Assembly: GCA_032871835.1 (NCBI GenBank)
Contig: CM065295.1
Location: 27,104,501-27,168,500 of the forward strand
Length of the DNA stretch: 64,000 bases
Reading direction: 5' to 3'
From: Dipteronia dyeriana
Lineage: Eukaryota > Streptophyta > Magnoliopsida > Sapindales > Sapindaceae
Shown here: piece after piece, positions 1-9,976 of the stretch
How the letters are laid out: every line of letters begins with the position of its first letter
How positions within the stretch are numbered: the first letter of the stretch is position 1
Program-made: the position numbers and the translations under genes
The notes under the pieces: model-generated
Seen by the model: the letters and a program-made list of their open reading frames with translations, nothing else
Databases searched by the model: none
Told to the model about the DNA's origin: nothing

Positions 1-6
1 GGACCA

Positions 7-189
7 ATGACAAGAGCTAAAGCTAAAAGGATGAAAGAAGCCTTAACTTGTTTAATGGGAAGCATTTGGAAGGAGCAAGCTAGTCAAGATTTGGTCAAGG
101 TTCTAAGGATGCAAGAAGAGTATAAAATGGTTAACATGTTTCAAACAAGTCCAAATCCCGAAGACAAGAGTCCAGCCTTGTTAGAATGA
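7..189 (+). pseudogene. Gypsy pol C-terminal tail inside family B LTR
   Basis: About 60 codons are open, beginning MTRAKAKRMKEAL and ending ALLE before a TGA. Plant Ty3/gypsy polyproteins commonly end with a basic TRxxAKxxKEAL stretch after integrase. Here that stretch lies inside the LTR, so the full-length element's reading frame would run from pol into its 3' LTR. The same tail is in the LTRs at 21811-22804 and 36183-37972. No catalytic domain is present and it is unlikely to be expressed alone. Confidence 0.6.
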
Positions 190-615
190 AGTTTTCTAGC
201 CTATCTTGAAGAATAAAAGGCCATTCGGCCATGTTGGGTTTTTTGGGCCTATTTTATAATTAGTTTGGGTTTAATTATGTTGGGTTTTGTGAGCTTATTT
301 TCTTAATAGTTTGGGTTTAATTGTGTTGGGTTTTGTGGGCTTATTTTATGAATAGTTTGGGTTTTTGTGTTGGGTGAGTTCATGTGTTCTTTGATTAGGA
401 ATAAGGAGTTACAAAGGCTGAATACTTTATGGTCATTATTCATGGTCTAAATGTCATTTAGTGGGAGGTTACACATTTAATGGGCAGTTATATTTGTGTT
501 GTATTGTCCTTGGCATTTGTTCTATATAAACAAGGCTGCTTTTTCTATATAATGCAGAGATTTGAGTAATATAAACTTATTTGAGCACTTTGTGAGTGTT
601 TTGTTTTTAAGTTCT

Positions 616-1403
616 TGATATGAACCTCACCAAGAGCAGTGAGACCCGGAACCAATATATGGTAACGAAGGATCGTTTTCTAATTTCAGATTTATAAAAG
701 AAGAAAATAAATAAAAAAAAGGACCGCGACCCGTTATCTATATGGAGATAAGAACCAACGGTATCAAGAAAGTTGTAGACGGCACACTCAAGAATAAGAA
801 AGAAGGTGAGTAATAAGTCAAGGTTTGAACGCCACAAGGTAGAACCTTGATAAGTTCATAGTTCTATGAAGAACCAAAGAGAAAAATTCTCTATAAATTT
901 ATTTCAATTCCAAAATCTATTCTCAAATTACATCAATTGGTCCCTTTTATACAAAAAATATCTAAGACCTAAAAGGAAATAAATATTAGGCAATTAATGC
1001 CTTACAATTATGAAAATAAATGCAAACAAATTTAGGAAATAAATAAATACTAAACTAGCAACTATTGACTTGCTTCCTAATTGGAAAGCTAAATTTGGAA
1101 ACAAATCAGCCCTTTAATTTGGGAAACAAATCAACTATTATTCTTTGGAAATTAAAAGGAAATAAATCAGCAAAGTTAACTATTTTCCTAGCTTGTGCCA
1201 CACGCCCAAGTCTTCCTTACTCAGCCTAATCAATTGCCTTGATGACATTAATTACGGCTTGGTCTTCATGTGAGCCAAATTTGGACTTTAACAACTCAGA
1301 ATCAGCCCATCAACAAATGCTTCTTTGATCCTATTGCTTTCATGTAATTGGCCCAACTGGAATATGAAATGGATCCTTTGGTGACGCTTCTTGATTCTCA
1401 TCA
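616..1403 (-). mobile_element. Family A solo LTR, TSD GTTCT
   Basis: A 788-bp LTR in minus orientation (TGATATGAACC... to ...GATTCTCATCA on the plus strand). It is flanked by GTTCT at 611-615 and GTTCT at 1404-1408, and it interrupts a family B LTR whose sequence resumes exactly afterwards. It contains the TATAAAAG-type promoter module but not the second (ATTATAAAATG-type) module. No internal sequence remains, so LTR-LTR recombination removed it. Confidence 0.92.
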
Positions 1404-1429
1404 GTTCTTTCATGAACTTTGGAACTTAT

Positions 1430-1507
1430 CAAGCTTATTCAGCTTGTGGCGTTCAACAACCTCAAAATCTTTGTTTTGCCTTTAAACTTATCAAACTTCA
1501 TAGTTTG
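1430..1507 (+). other. Tandem hairpin pair in family B LTR
   Basis: Hairpin 1 pairs CAAGCT (1430-1435) with AGCTTG (1441-1446). Hairpin 2 pairs CAAACT (1492-1497) with AGTTTG (1502-1507). Both are preceded by ACTTAT and followed by TGGCGT. The other family B LTR and the family A LTRs have the same frame around different stem sequences. The hairpins lie downstream of the LTR TATA box, so they should be in the transcript leader and/or 3' end. Confidence 0.65.
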
Positions 1508-1793
1508 TGGCGTTATGGGGAAATCAAAGTGTTGTTCTAATTAGCTTTTATCATCATTCCATTGATAAAGTGATTAGAATAGTTTCTCTTACTTCAATCT
1601 TGAACGATCGGGTTTGTTTCAATTAGTTGGAGGGTGTTAAATTGCATTCCATATGTATCATAACTCTTTAGCTATTGGGGTGTATGGTTGCTAAGTTAAT
1701 GATTTCCATCAAGATAGGTAATAGGATTCTTACTATGCTATTACAGAACACAAGTCTGACAGCAATGGAGTAATCACAGAAATAAGTCACACT

Positions 1794-1799
1794 TTTATT
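1794..1799 (-). terminator. Polyadenylation signal AATAAA
   Basis: AATAAA on the minus strand, about 130 nt downstream of the TATA box at 1925-1936. Pararetroviruses place the poly(A) signal a short distance downstream of the transcription start, giving terminally redundant RNA. Confidence 0.45.
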
Positions 1800-1924
1800 T
1801 CTATTTCAAGAAGTTTACAAAAAGATAAGAGATAAGGGGAAATTGCTACGTAGAGCAAATAGAGAGATAGATTGTAAAATAGAACCTAATAAAATTGAAC
1901 ATGTCCTTGAAATGAAACAAACAA

Positions 1925-1936
1925 CATATTTATAAA
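1925..1936 (-). promoter_or_regulatory. TATA box of the viral promoter
   Basis: TTTATAAATATG on the minus strand, about 70-80 nt downstream of the second viral ORF's stop and just downstream of a duplicated 23-24-bp motif. It is the best core-promoter candidate in this intergenic stretch. Confidence 0.5.
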
Positions 1937-1956
1937 AGAAAAGTAACCCTGGTTGA

Positions 1957-2035
1957 GTGTCGGTAACCGTGGTTTGGTTGCTTTTTGTTAACTGTGGTCA
2001 AATTGCTTTATTGTGTCGGTAACCGTGGTTGGGTT
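1957..2035. repeat. Direct repeat upstream of viral TATA
   Basis: The motif GTGTCGGTAACCGTGGTT occurs at 1957-1974 and 2013-2030, followed by near-identical bases and separated by about 35 bp. GGTAACC is itself palindromic. Its position upstream of the TATA box suggests a duplicated enhancer-like site. This is inference only. Confidence 0.5.
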
Positions 2036-2038
2036 ATC

Positions 2039-2833
2039 TGATATGAACATCACCAAGAGCAGTGAGACCCGGAACCAATATATGGTAACGAAGGATCGTT
2101 TTCTAACCAAGTTTACAAACAAAAATGTTATCGGACCGCGACCCGTTACCTATAAGGAGGTAAGAACCAACGGTATCAAGAAAATTTTAGACGCCACACT
2201 CAAGAATAAGAAAGAAGGTGAGTGATAAGTCAAGGTTGGAACGCCACAAGGTAGAACCTTGATAAGTTCACAAGTTCTATGAAGAACCAAAGAGAAAATT
2301 CTCTCAAATTTATTTCTGTTCAAAATCTATCCTCCAACTACATCAATTGGTCCCTTTTATACTAAAAATATCTAAGACCTAAAAGGGAATAAATATTAGG
2401 CAATTAATGCCTTACAATTATGAAAATAAATGCAAACAAATTTAGGAAATAAATAAATACTAAACTAGCAACTATTGACTTGCTTCCTAATTGGAAAGCT
2501 AAATCTGGAAACAAATCAGCCCCTTAATTTGGGAAACAAATCAACCATTATTCTTTGGAAATTAAAAGGGAATAAATCAGCCAAAGTTGACTCTTCTCCT
2601 AGCTTGTGCCACACACCCAAGTCTTCCTTATTCGGCTCAATCAATTGCCTAGATGACCTTAATTACGCCTTGGTCTTCATGTGTGCTTATCTTGGATTTC
2701 AACAATTCAAAATCAGCCAAAGTGTCTTGAATTAGGTCATTTTGTGCTTCTTTGATTCTCTTAGCTCTTGTCCTTGTTATTGGGCCAACCGGAACATGCA
2801 ATGAATCATTTGATGACTTCTTGATTCTCATCT
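2039..2833 (-). repeat. Array LTR 1 (795 bp, TATAAAAG subfamily)
   Basis: The leftmost LTR of the array. It begins at 2039 and ends with a mutated terminus (TCT instead of TCA) before the polypurine complement TTCCCCCTCTCC. It carries the TATAAAAG-type module (plus-strand ctttTATAct near 2357) and the double hairpin, unlike its five neighbours. Confidence 0.85.
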
Positions 2834-2981
2834 TTCCCCCTCTCCTCAAAAGGATTCGTCCTCGAATCTTCACCATAATATTGTTGACAAATTGTAGCAC
2901 AAAGGATGGTTCCCCCCTTTTATCTTTTTTTGATGAACCTCTGTTGAAAAACATCTTTTTTTTATCAGTGCACGAAAACAA
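2649..2981 (-). pseudogene. Micro-ORF across internal region and LTR 1
   Basis: About 100 codons run from the short internal segment into the LTR. It shares the KDKRGEPSF.LQFVNNIMVKIRGRILLRRGG segment (written here in part) with the micro-ORF of the element at 13007-16224, followed by RIKK and the GPITRTRAKRIKEAQ tail typical of a gypsy pol C-terminus. It is therefore a pol 3' remnant with a new short N-terminus (a FFNRGSS version of the MSFK.DSS start). No enzyme domain is present. Function, if any, is unknown. Confidence 0.45.
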
Positions 2982-3197
2982 GAAAAGGAATAAAAAGTGT
3001 TGAGATAAGTTTAACTACACGACCTAAATTTTTTTTTACTTTCTATCTTTTTTACGGGATTTTTTTTTATAACAAAGTTGATTTTTTTTGGTAATAGATC
3101 TGATTTTTTTTTAAAAAAAATCAATCAGGAAAAAAAAAGATGAAGAAGAACAATGATAGATTAAACCTGATTTAGAAGCCTAAGCTCTGATACCAAC
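2834..3197 (-). other. Array internal segment 1 with primer site
   Basis: This 364-bp stretch holds the polypurine complement at its left edge, the micro-ORF start, T-rich and A-rich leader runs, and the complement of TGGTATCAGAGC at 3184-3195, directly beside the next LTR. It has all cis elements expected between two LTRs but no gag or pol. Confidence 0.75.
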
Positions 3198-4128
3198 AGA
3201 TATGAACCTCACCAAGAGCAGTGAGACCCGGAACCAATATATGGTAACGAAGGATCGTTTTCTAACCAAGTTTACAAACAAAAATGTTATCGGACCGCGA
3301 CCCGTTACCTATAAGGAGGTAAGAACCAACGGTATCAAGAAAATTGTAGACGCCACACTCAAGAACAAGAAGAAGATGTGAGTGATAAGTCAAGTTTTCA
3401 TAACAAAAAAAAAAGATGAACTCTCACAATTTTTATTCAATTCAAGTCTTCACGCAATAAGATAGATGGCCAAATTTGGACTTTTTGTGATCTGTTTTGG
3501 AGGACAGGGTCTTCATATCATATGTAGATCTTGTCTTGGGCTTTCAGAAAATATTTTATAATAGAACGATCCGACTTCAGATACTCTCTATAGAGGTCCA
3601 CGAAGTTCAGCCCGGATTTGGTCTTCATGTGGGCAGAATTTGGACTTTACCAACTCGGAATCAGCCCATCATTTAATACTTCTTTGATCCTCTTGCTTCC
3701 TTTTAATTGGCCCAATTGGAATATGCAATGGTTCCTTTGGTGATGCTTCTTGATTCTCATCATTCCCCCTCTCCTCAAAAGGATTCGTCCTCGAATCTTC
3801 ACCATAATATTGTTGATAGTCTGAACCATGAAATATGGTTCCCCTCTTTTATCTTTGTTTGATGAATCACTTTTGAAAGACATATTATTTTTTGTTATAT
3901 CAATGCTCGGAATCAAGAAAAGAAAAATAAATAGTTGATATAAGTTCAACTAAACAACCTAAAAAAAATGTACTATTTTTTGTTGGATATTTTTTTTTTT
4001 ATAACGAAACTAATCAAACTTTTTTTTTGTTGTAAAAAATCTGATTTTTTTTTATCAAATAGAAAAATAGAAGAAGAAGAACAATGATAGATTAAACCTG
4101 ATTTAGAAGCCTAACCTCTGATACCAAC
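3198..4128 (-). repeat. Array unit 2 (565-bp LTR + 366-bp internal)
   Basis: The LTR at 3198-3762 starts with a mutated terminus (AGATATG). It lacks the TATAAAAG module but has the ATTATAAAATG-type module. The internal part carries a primer-site complement with one change (CCTCTGATACCA) near 4115-4126. A 100-codon minus-strand frame (3647-3949) contains the conserved start MSFKSDSS at 3883 and runs into the LTR. Confidence 0.8.
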
Positions 4129-5059
4129 TGATATGAACCTCACCAAGAGCAGTGAGACCCGGAACCAATATATGGTAACGAAGGATCGTTTTCTAACCAA
4201 GTTTATAAACAAGAACGTTATCGGACCGCTACCCGTTAGCTATAAGGAGGTAAGAACCAACGGTATCAAGAAGTTGAAGACGCCACACTCAAGAACAAGA
4301 AGAAGATGTGAGTGATAAGTCAAGTTTTCAGAACCAAAAAAAAAAAAGATGAACTCTCACAATTTTTATTCAATTCAAGTCTTCACGCAATAAGATAGAT
4401 GGCCAAATTTGGACTTTTTGTGATCTGTTTTGGAGGACAGGGTCTTCATATCATATGTAGATCTTGTCTTGGGCTTTCCGAAAACATTTTATAATAGACG
4501 ATCCGACTTCAGATGCTCTCTATAGAGGTCCACGAAGTTCAGCCCGGATTTGGTCTTCATGTGGGCAGAATTTGGACTTTACCAACTCGGAATCAGCCCA
4601 TCATTTAATACTTCTTTGATCCTCTTGCTTCCTTTTAATTGGCCCAATTGGAATATGCAATGGTTCCTTTGGTGATGCTTCTTGATTCTCATCATTCCCC
4701 CTCTCCTCAAAAGGATTCGTCTTCGAATCTTCACCATAATATTGTTGATAGTCTGAACCATGAAATATTGTTCCCCTATTTTATCTTTGTTTGATGAATC
4801 ACTTTTGAAAGACATTATTTTTTGTTATATCAATGCTCGGAATCAAGAAAAGAAAAATAAATAGTTGATATAAGTTCAACTAAACAACCTAAAAAAAAAT
4901 GTACTATTTTTTGTTGGATCTTTTTTTTTTTATAACTAAACTAATCAAACTTTTTTTTTTTGTAAAAAATCTGATTTTTTTTTTATCAAATAGAAAAATA
5001 GAAGAAGAAGAACAATGATAGATTAAACCTGATTTAGAAGCCTAACCTCTGATACCAAC
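4129..5059 (-). repeat. Array unit 3 (566-bp LTR + internal)
   Basis: The LTR is 4129-4694. The micro-ORF is 4579-4815 on the minus strand: MSFKSDSSNKDK start, NNIMVKI core, KHHQRNHCIFQLGQL tail inside the LTR. It differs from unit 2 by scattered point changes, so the copies are near-identical but not fresh duplicates. Confidence 0.8.
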
Positions 5060-5993
5060 TGATATGAACCTCACCAAGAGCAGTGAGACCCGGAACCAAT
5101 ATATGGTAACGAAAGATCGTTTTCTAACCAAGTTTATAAACAAGAACGTTATCGGACCGCTACCCGTTACCTATAAGGAGGTAAGAACCAACGGTATCAA
5201 GAAGTTGAAGACGCCACACTCAAGAACAAGAAGAATATGTGAGTGATAAGTCAAGTTTTCAGAACCAAAAAAAAAAGAGATGAACTCTCACAATTTTTAT
5301 TCAATTCAAGTCTTCACGCAATAAGATAGATGGCCAAATTTGGACTTTTTGTGTTCTGTTTTGGAGGACAGGGTCTTCATATCATATGTAGATCTTGTCT
5401 TGGGCTTTCCGAAAACATTTTATAATAGACGATCCGACTTCAGATGCTCTCTATAGAGGTCCACGAAGTTCAGACCGGATTTGGTCTTCATGTGGGCAGA
5501 ATTTGGACTTTACCAACTCGGAATCAGCCCATCATTTAATACTTCTTTGATCCTCTTGCTTCCTTTTAATTGGCCCAATTGGAATATGCAATGGTTCCTT
5601 TGGTGATGCTTCTTGATTCTCATCATTCCCCCTCTCCACAAAAGGATTCGTCCTCGAATCTTCACCATAATATTGTTGATAGTCTGAACCATGAAATATG
5701 GTTCCCCTTTTTTATCTTTGTTTGATGAATCACTTTTGAAAGACATATTATTTTTTGTTATATCAATGCTCGGAATCAAGAAAAGAAAAATAAATAGTTG
5801 ATATATGTTCAACTACACAACCTAAAAAAAATGTACTATTTTTTGTTGGATCTTTTTTTTTATATATAATGAAACTAATCAAACTTTTTTTTTTTTGTAA
5901 AAAATCTGATTTTTTTTTATCAAATAGAAAAATAGAAGAAGAAGAACAATGATAGATTAAACCTGATTTAGAAGCCTAACCTCTGATACCAAC
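5060..5993 (-). repeat. Array unit 4 (566-bp LTR + internal)
   Basis: The LTR is 5060-5625. The micro-ORF is 5510-5812 on the minus strand, with the conserved start at 5746. The polypurine complement carries a substitution (CTCCACAAAAG). The T-run region differs in length from its neighbours, giving a 934-bp period. Confidence 0.8.
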
Positions 5994-6923
5994 TGATATG
6001 AACCTCACCAAGAGCTGTGAGACTCGGAACCAATATATGGTAACGAAGGATCGTTTTCTAACCAAGTTTATAAACAAGAACGTTATCGGACTGCTACCCG
6101 TTACCTATAAGGAGGTAAGAACCAATGGTATCAAGAAGTTGAAGACGCCACTCTCAAGAACAAGAAGAAGATGTGAGTGATAAGTCAAGTTTTCAGAACA
6201 AAAAAAAAAAGAGATGAACTCTCACAATTTTTATTCAATTCAAGTCTTCATGCAATAAGATAGATGGCCAAATTTGGACTTTTTGTGATCTGTTTTGGAG
6301 GACAAGGTCTTCATATCATATGTAGATCTTGTCTTGGGGTTTCCGAAACATTTTATAATAGACGATCCAACTTCAGATGCTCTCTATAGAGGTCCACGAA
6401 GTTCAGCCCGGATTTGGTCTTCATGTGGGCAGAATTTGGACTTTACCAACTCGGAATCAGCCCATCATTTAATACTTCTTTGATCCTCTTGCTTCCTTTT
6501 AATTTTCCCAATTGGAATATGCAATGGTTCCTTTGGTGATGCTTCTTGATTCTCATCATTCCCCCTCTCCTCAAAAGGATTCCTCCTCGAATCTTCACCA
6601 TAATATTGTTGATAGTCTGAACCATGAAATATGGTTCCCCTCTTTTATCTTTGTTTGATGAATCACTTTTGAAAGACATATTATTTTTTGTTATATCAAT
6701 GCTCGGAATCAAGAAAAGAAAAATAAATAGTTGATATAAGTTCAACAACACAACCTAAAAAAAATGTACTATTTTTTGTTGGATCTTTTTTTTTTATAAC
6801 GAAACTAATCAAACTTTTTTTTTTTGTAAAAAATCTGGTTTTTTTTTTATCAAATAGAAAAATAGAAGAAGAAGAACAATGATAGATTAAACCTGATTTA
6901 GAAGCCTAACCTCTGATACCAAC
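5994..6923 (-). repeat. Array unit 5 (565-bp LTR + internal)
   Basis: The LTR is 5994-6558. The micro-ORF is 6443-6751 on the minus strand, with the conserved start at 6679. It keeps the MVKIRG..LLRRGG core and the LTR-encoded tail. The primer-site complement lies next to the following LTR. Confidence 0.8.
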
Positions 6924-7487
6924 TGATATGAACCTCACCAAGAGCAGTGAGACCCGGAACCAATATATGGTAACGAATGATCGTTTTCTAACCAAGTTTA
7001 TAAACAAGAACGTTATCGGACCGCTACCCGTTACCTATAAGGAGATAAGAATCAACGGTATCAAGAAGTTGAAGACGCCACACTCAAGAACAAGAAGAAT
7101 ATGTGAGTGATAAGTCAAGTTTTCAGAACAAAAAAAAAAAGATGAACTCTCACAATTTTTATTCAATTCAAGTCTTCACGCAATAAGATGGATGGCCAAA
7201 TTTGGACTTTTTGTGATCTGTTTTGGATTATAGGGTCTTCATATCATATGTAGATCTTGTCTTGGGCTTTCCGAAAACATTTTATAATAGACAATCCGAC
7301 TTCAGATGCTCTCTATAGAGGTCCACGAAGTTCAGCCTGTATTTGGTCTTCATGTGGGCAGAATTTGGACTTTAGCAACTCGGAATCAGCCCATCATTTA
7401 ATACTTCTTTGATCCTCTTGCTTCCTTTTAATTGGCCCAATTGGAATATGCAATGGTTCCTTTGGTGATGCTTCTTGATTCTCATCA
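6924..7487 (-). repeat. Array LTR 6 (564 bp), outer right edge
   Basis: The rightmost LTR, and the 5' LTR in the element's own orientation. It ends CTCATCA at 7487 and is followed directly by TTATC, the second copy of the array's target duplication, and then by viral coding sequence. Confidence 0.85.
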
Positions 7488-8381
7488 TTATCTTTATGTC
7501 GGCTTTTGTCCTGTGATGTCTCTTTCTGCTTTTGTCTGTGGATAGGATCCACGTCTTGGCTCCACTAAGATCAATCATGACCAAAGTATGTTGAAGGGTC
7601 ATTGTTGTCGAATGGGTCACCATCTGTCCCACCATTGTTGTCACTATTGTCAGATCCTGCTTGTTTGCCATAGTATTTTTCATCTCTTCAGCAATTTTCA
7701 TTAATTCTTCTGGAGTTGAAGCTGCATCAATTCTTGTTTAGTTTTGAGATTTGGCCATAAGAAAGCTGGATTGGTCGTCTGTTTTTTTAAGGAAAAATGT
7801 TGGGCTGTCATTTAACCATTGAGTCACTTTATCTTTACCCAAATTTGTCAAATTCATCCCGCTCCACCACTTCACTTTAACTTGCCTTCCGAAGTAGGGA
7901 ACCTTTATATTGCCAATAACCTTATCTTGGATTCCATATTCTAACATAAGGATCCAGGTAAGATTGAATTAAACAAAGAAAAGGAATAGGTCTGGATAAT
8001 ACTCCCATGTGTCTGGTTTGTCAACATTTGAATTCCAAAGAGAAAAACTTTCTTTAACAGGGGGAGTAAGAAGGTCAATAATTGGACTGTACTTATCCCA
8101 CCATTCAAGAAACTAGTTTGGAAGATCAATAAGAAAATTCTTATCGAAATATAAAAACCAGGATAAGGAATTTCCTGGGTTTTGTCCATAGAAAAACTTT
8201 ACCCAAGCATCCTTATAGTCCCAATAGGAATAGGAGGATACATGAAAAATCCTACTGAAATCCCTCGTGGAGTTTGGATTGCCTCCCCATTGTTCCAAAG
8301 TTATAAATTTACAAATCTTTATTTTTCTAAAAATGAGCTTTTCTTTGTCAACTTTGTCAAAGACATCTGAGATAAAGATTG
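7488..8381 (-). pseudogene. Caulimovirid second ORF, C-terminal part
   Basis: On the minus strand one reading frame runs from 8381 to the array insertion. It is broken by in-frame stops near 8113, 7975 and 7738, with no frameshift that I can see. It is rich in aromatic and basic residues (KVKWW, SYSYWDYKDAWVKFF). Removing the solo LTR at 8382-9334 and one target copy keeps this frame in register with 9335-9976. Past the array, the frame ends after about a dozen codons at 2008-2010. I recognise no enzyme motif. Florendovirus-type caulimovirids are described as having an ORF of unknown function after the polyprotein, which fits, but this is from memory. Confidence 0.55.
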
Positions 8382-9334
8382 TGATATGAACCTCACCAAG
8401 AGCAGTGAGACCCGGAACCAATATATGGTAACGAATGATCGTTTTCTAATCAAGTTTTTAAACAAGAATATTATCGGACCGCGACCCGTTACTTATAAGG
8501 AGGTAAGAATCAACGGTATCAAGAAAGTTGTAGACGCCACACTCAAGAATAAGAAAGAAGATGAGTGTTAAGTCAAGGTTTGAACGCCATAAGGTAGAAC
8601 CTTGATAAGTTCACAAGTTCTATGAAGAACCAAAGAGAAAATTCTCTCAAATTTATTTCAATTCAAAATCTCTTCTCAAATTACATCAATTGGTCCCTTT
8701 TATACTAAAAATATCTAAGACCTAAAAGGGAAAAAATATTAGACAATTAATGCCTTACAATCAGGAAAATAAATGCAAACAACTTTAGAAAAATAAATAA
8801 ATTCTAAACTAGCAACTAGTTGATTTGTTCCTTATTTGGAAAGCTGAATTTGGGGAACAAATCAGCCATTTATTTGGAAAACAAATCAACTCTTTATTTG
8901 GGGAAATAAATAAAATAAGGAATATGCTGAAATTGGCAATATACTGAAATTGAATTCTCCTCCAACCATACGTCGCCCAAAATATAGGAAATATGTTGAA
9001 ATTCGGACTCCAACTCAAGTCTTCGCGCAATAAGATAGATGGCCAAATTTAGACTTTTTGTGATCTGTTTTGGAGGACAGGGTCTTCATATCATATATAG
9101 ATCTTGTCTTGGGCTTTCCGAAAACATTTTATAATAGATGATCCGACTTCAGATGCTCTCTATAGAGGTCCACGAATTTCAGCCAGGATTTGGTCTTCAT
9201 GTGGGCAGAATTTGGACTTTAGCAACTCGGAATCAGCCCATCATTTAATACTTCTTTGATCCTCTTGCTTCCTTTTAATTGGCCCAATTGGAATATGCAA
9301 TGGTTCCTTTGGTGATGCTTCTTGATTCTCATCA
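8382..9334 (-). mobile_element. Family A solo LTR (953 bp), TSD GATTG/GATTA
   Basis: This belongs to the long subfamily carrying both promoter modules. Flanks are GATTG (8377-8381) and GATTA (9335-9339), a four-of-five match with one later mutation. The viral frame continues on both sides. Most of the LTR closely matches those at 24778-25731 and 32151-33107. Confidence 0.85.
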
Positions 9335-9976
9335 GATTAGTCAGTGTCTACTAGTATGAATTCTTAGAAAATGTGTCTTTTTGTCAAATCCTCTGGAATT
9401 CTTCCAAAGAGCGGATTGATGAAATTATCTGCTAGTTTCTTGGGCTCTCTATAATATTGGTCTTGTACGAACTGTTCTTCCAATATGAAAAATCTATCAA
9501 AAAAGGGTTTATTGATATATGAGTAGGTAGGATGGTTAATTTTTGGTAAGGCCGATGACTGGGCCAGAACATGGGTTGGCTGGGCCTAAGCTTGGGCTTT
9601 TTCTTGTCGGGCTTGTATTTTGTCTTGTTTATTTGAATGAGGGCTTATATTTGATGATACCACTTGCTTGTAAGGGATACTGTCATTGGATAAGGGGGAA
9701 AACATATTTGTCGAGTGGACTGGACTTTGATTTGGGCTTTTGCTTGATGAAGGCCCAGATGGTGGTAATGGAGGAAAGGTTATTGGTAATTGGTGAGGTG
9801 ACCTGGGTTGAGACACCAAAGATATTGCGTATTTTGTCTTTATGACTTCCTCTTGGGGAAGATTGATAAGTCGATGATATGTCTGACCTTTCAGGCCTTT
9901 TGTCAAATAAGTCAAATAAGTCAGGCCTGGAGCCTCGACCACCAGGGCTTCGGTCTCTGCCTCGATTACTGGTCAT
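9335..9976 (-). pseudogene. Caulimovirid second ORF, N-terminal part
   Basis: It starts at an ATG at 9976 that overlaps the end of the RNase H frame, with MTSNRGRDRSPGGRG as its basic, Gly/Arg-rich N-terminus. That start overlap suggests reinitiation or leaky translation of a second ORF after the polyprotein. The first open piece ends in frame at 9683. Downstream, the region before the solo LTR encodes FFDRFFILEEQFVQDQYYRE-like sequence on the same strand. Function is unknown. The ORF is broken by stops and by a retroelement LTR. Confidence 0.5.

Larger units (their letters stand above)
1..1711 (+). repeat. Family B LTR, left end outside window
   Basis: The terminus GATTTCCATCA at 1711 and the body match the complete family B LTRs at 21811-22804 and 36183-37972, which are about 990 bp once insertions are removed. 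The LTR opens inside the C-terminal coding tail of the element's pol, contains a TATA-like TATATAA near 523, and has two tandem hairpins downstream. A family A solo LTR splits it at 616-1403. No primer site follows 1711, so this is a solo LTR or the 3' LTR of an element outside the window. Confidence 0.85.
1712..2038 (-). promoter_or_regulatory. Caulimovirid intergenic regulatory region
   Basis: Read on the minus strand, this follows the stop of the second viral ORF (TAA at 2008-2010, reached across the array's target duplication). It holds a repeated upstream motif, a TATA box and, roughly 130 nt further on, an AATAAA. This order matches a pararetroviral promoter with a terminally redundant transcript. 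The leader contains a CT-rich stretch. The far end is cut by the family B LTR at 1711. The assignment rests on order and motifs, not on alignment. Confidence 0.55.
2039..7487 (-). mobile_element. Six-LTR tandem array of family A, TSD TTATC
   Basis: The order is LTR-internal-LTR-internal-LTR-internal-LTR-internal-LTR-internal-LTR. LTRs start at 2039, 3198, 4129, 5060, 5994 and 6924. The five short internal segments, about 365-370 bp each, each carry a primer-site-like sequence and a polypurine tract. Only the outer edges show a target duplication: TTATC at 2034-2038 and at 7488-7492. From 3198 the period is 930-934 bp. The leftmost LTR (795 bp) is a different subfamily from the other five (564-566 bp). 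Unequal recombination within one insertion, including a subfamily switch, is the simplest explanation. The array sits near the 3' end of the viral second ORF. Confidence 0.85.

Noticed and set aside
2013..2225. Recurrent ~60-codon frames ([20 protein letters not shown]...) on the strand opposite family A LTRs, at many positions
   Set aside because: They are the antisense of the strongly conserved U5 core. Their repetition follows from LTR copy number and they cross the LTR end without a consistent start context.
2752..3003. Frame starting with LALVLVIGPTGTCNESFDDFLIL and its relatives at 12525 and 15321
   Set aside because: These are reverse-strand readings of the pol tail and LTR start. The part at 12525-13006 is real viral coding sequence, but the LTR-derived N-terminus is not.
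3198..7487. CRISPR array or ordinary satellite
   Set aside because: The unit is an LTR plus primer site, leader and polypurine tract, with a target duplication only at the outer edges. This is a retroelement array in plant DNA.
9543..9845. Plus-strand 100-codon frame
   Set aside because: It is antisense to the second viral ORF, whose frame is supported by register across the solo LTR.
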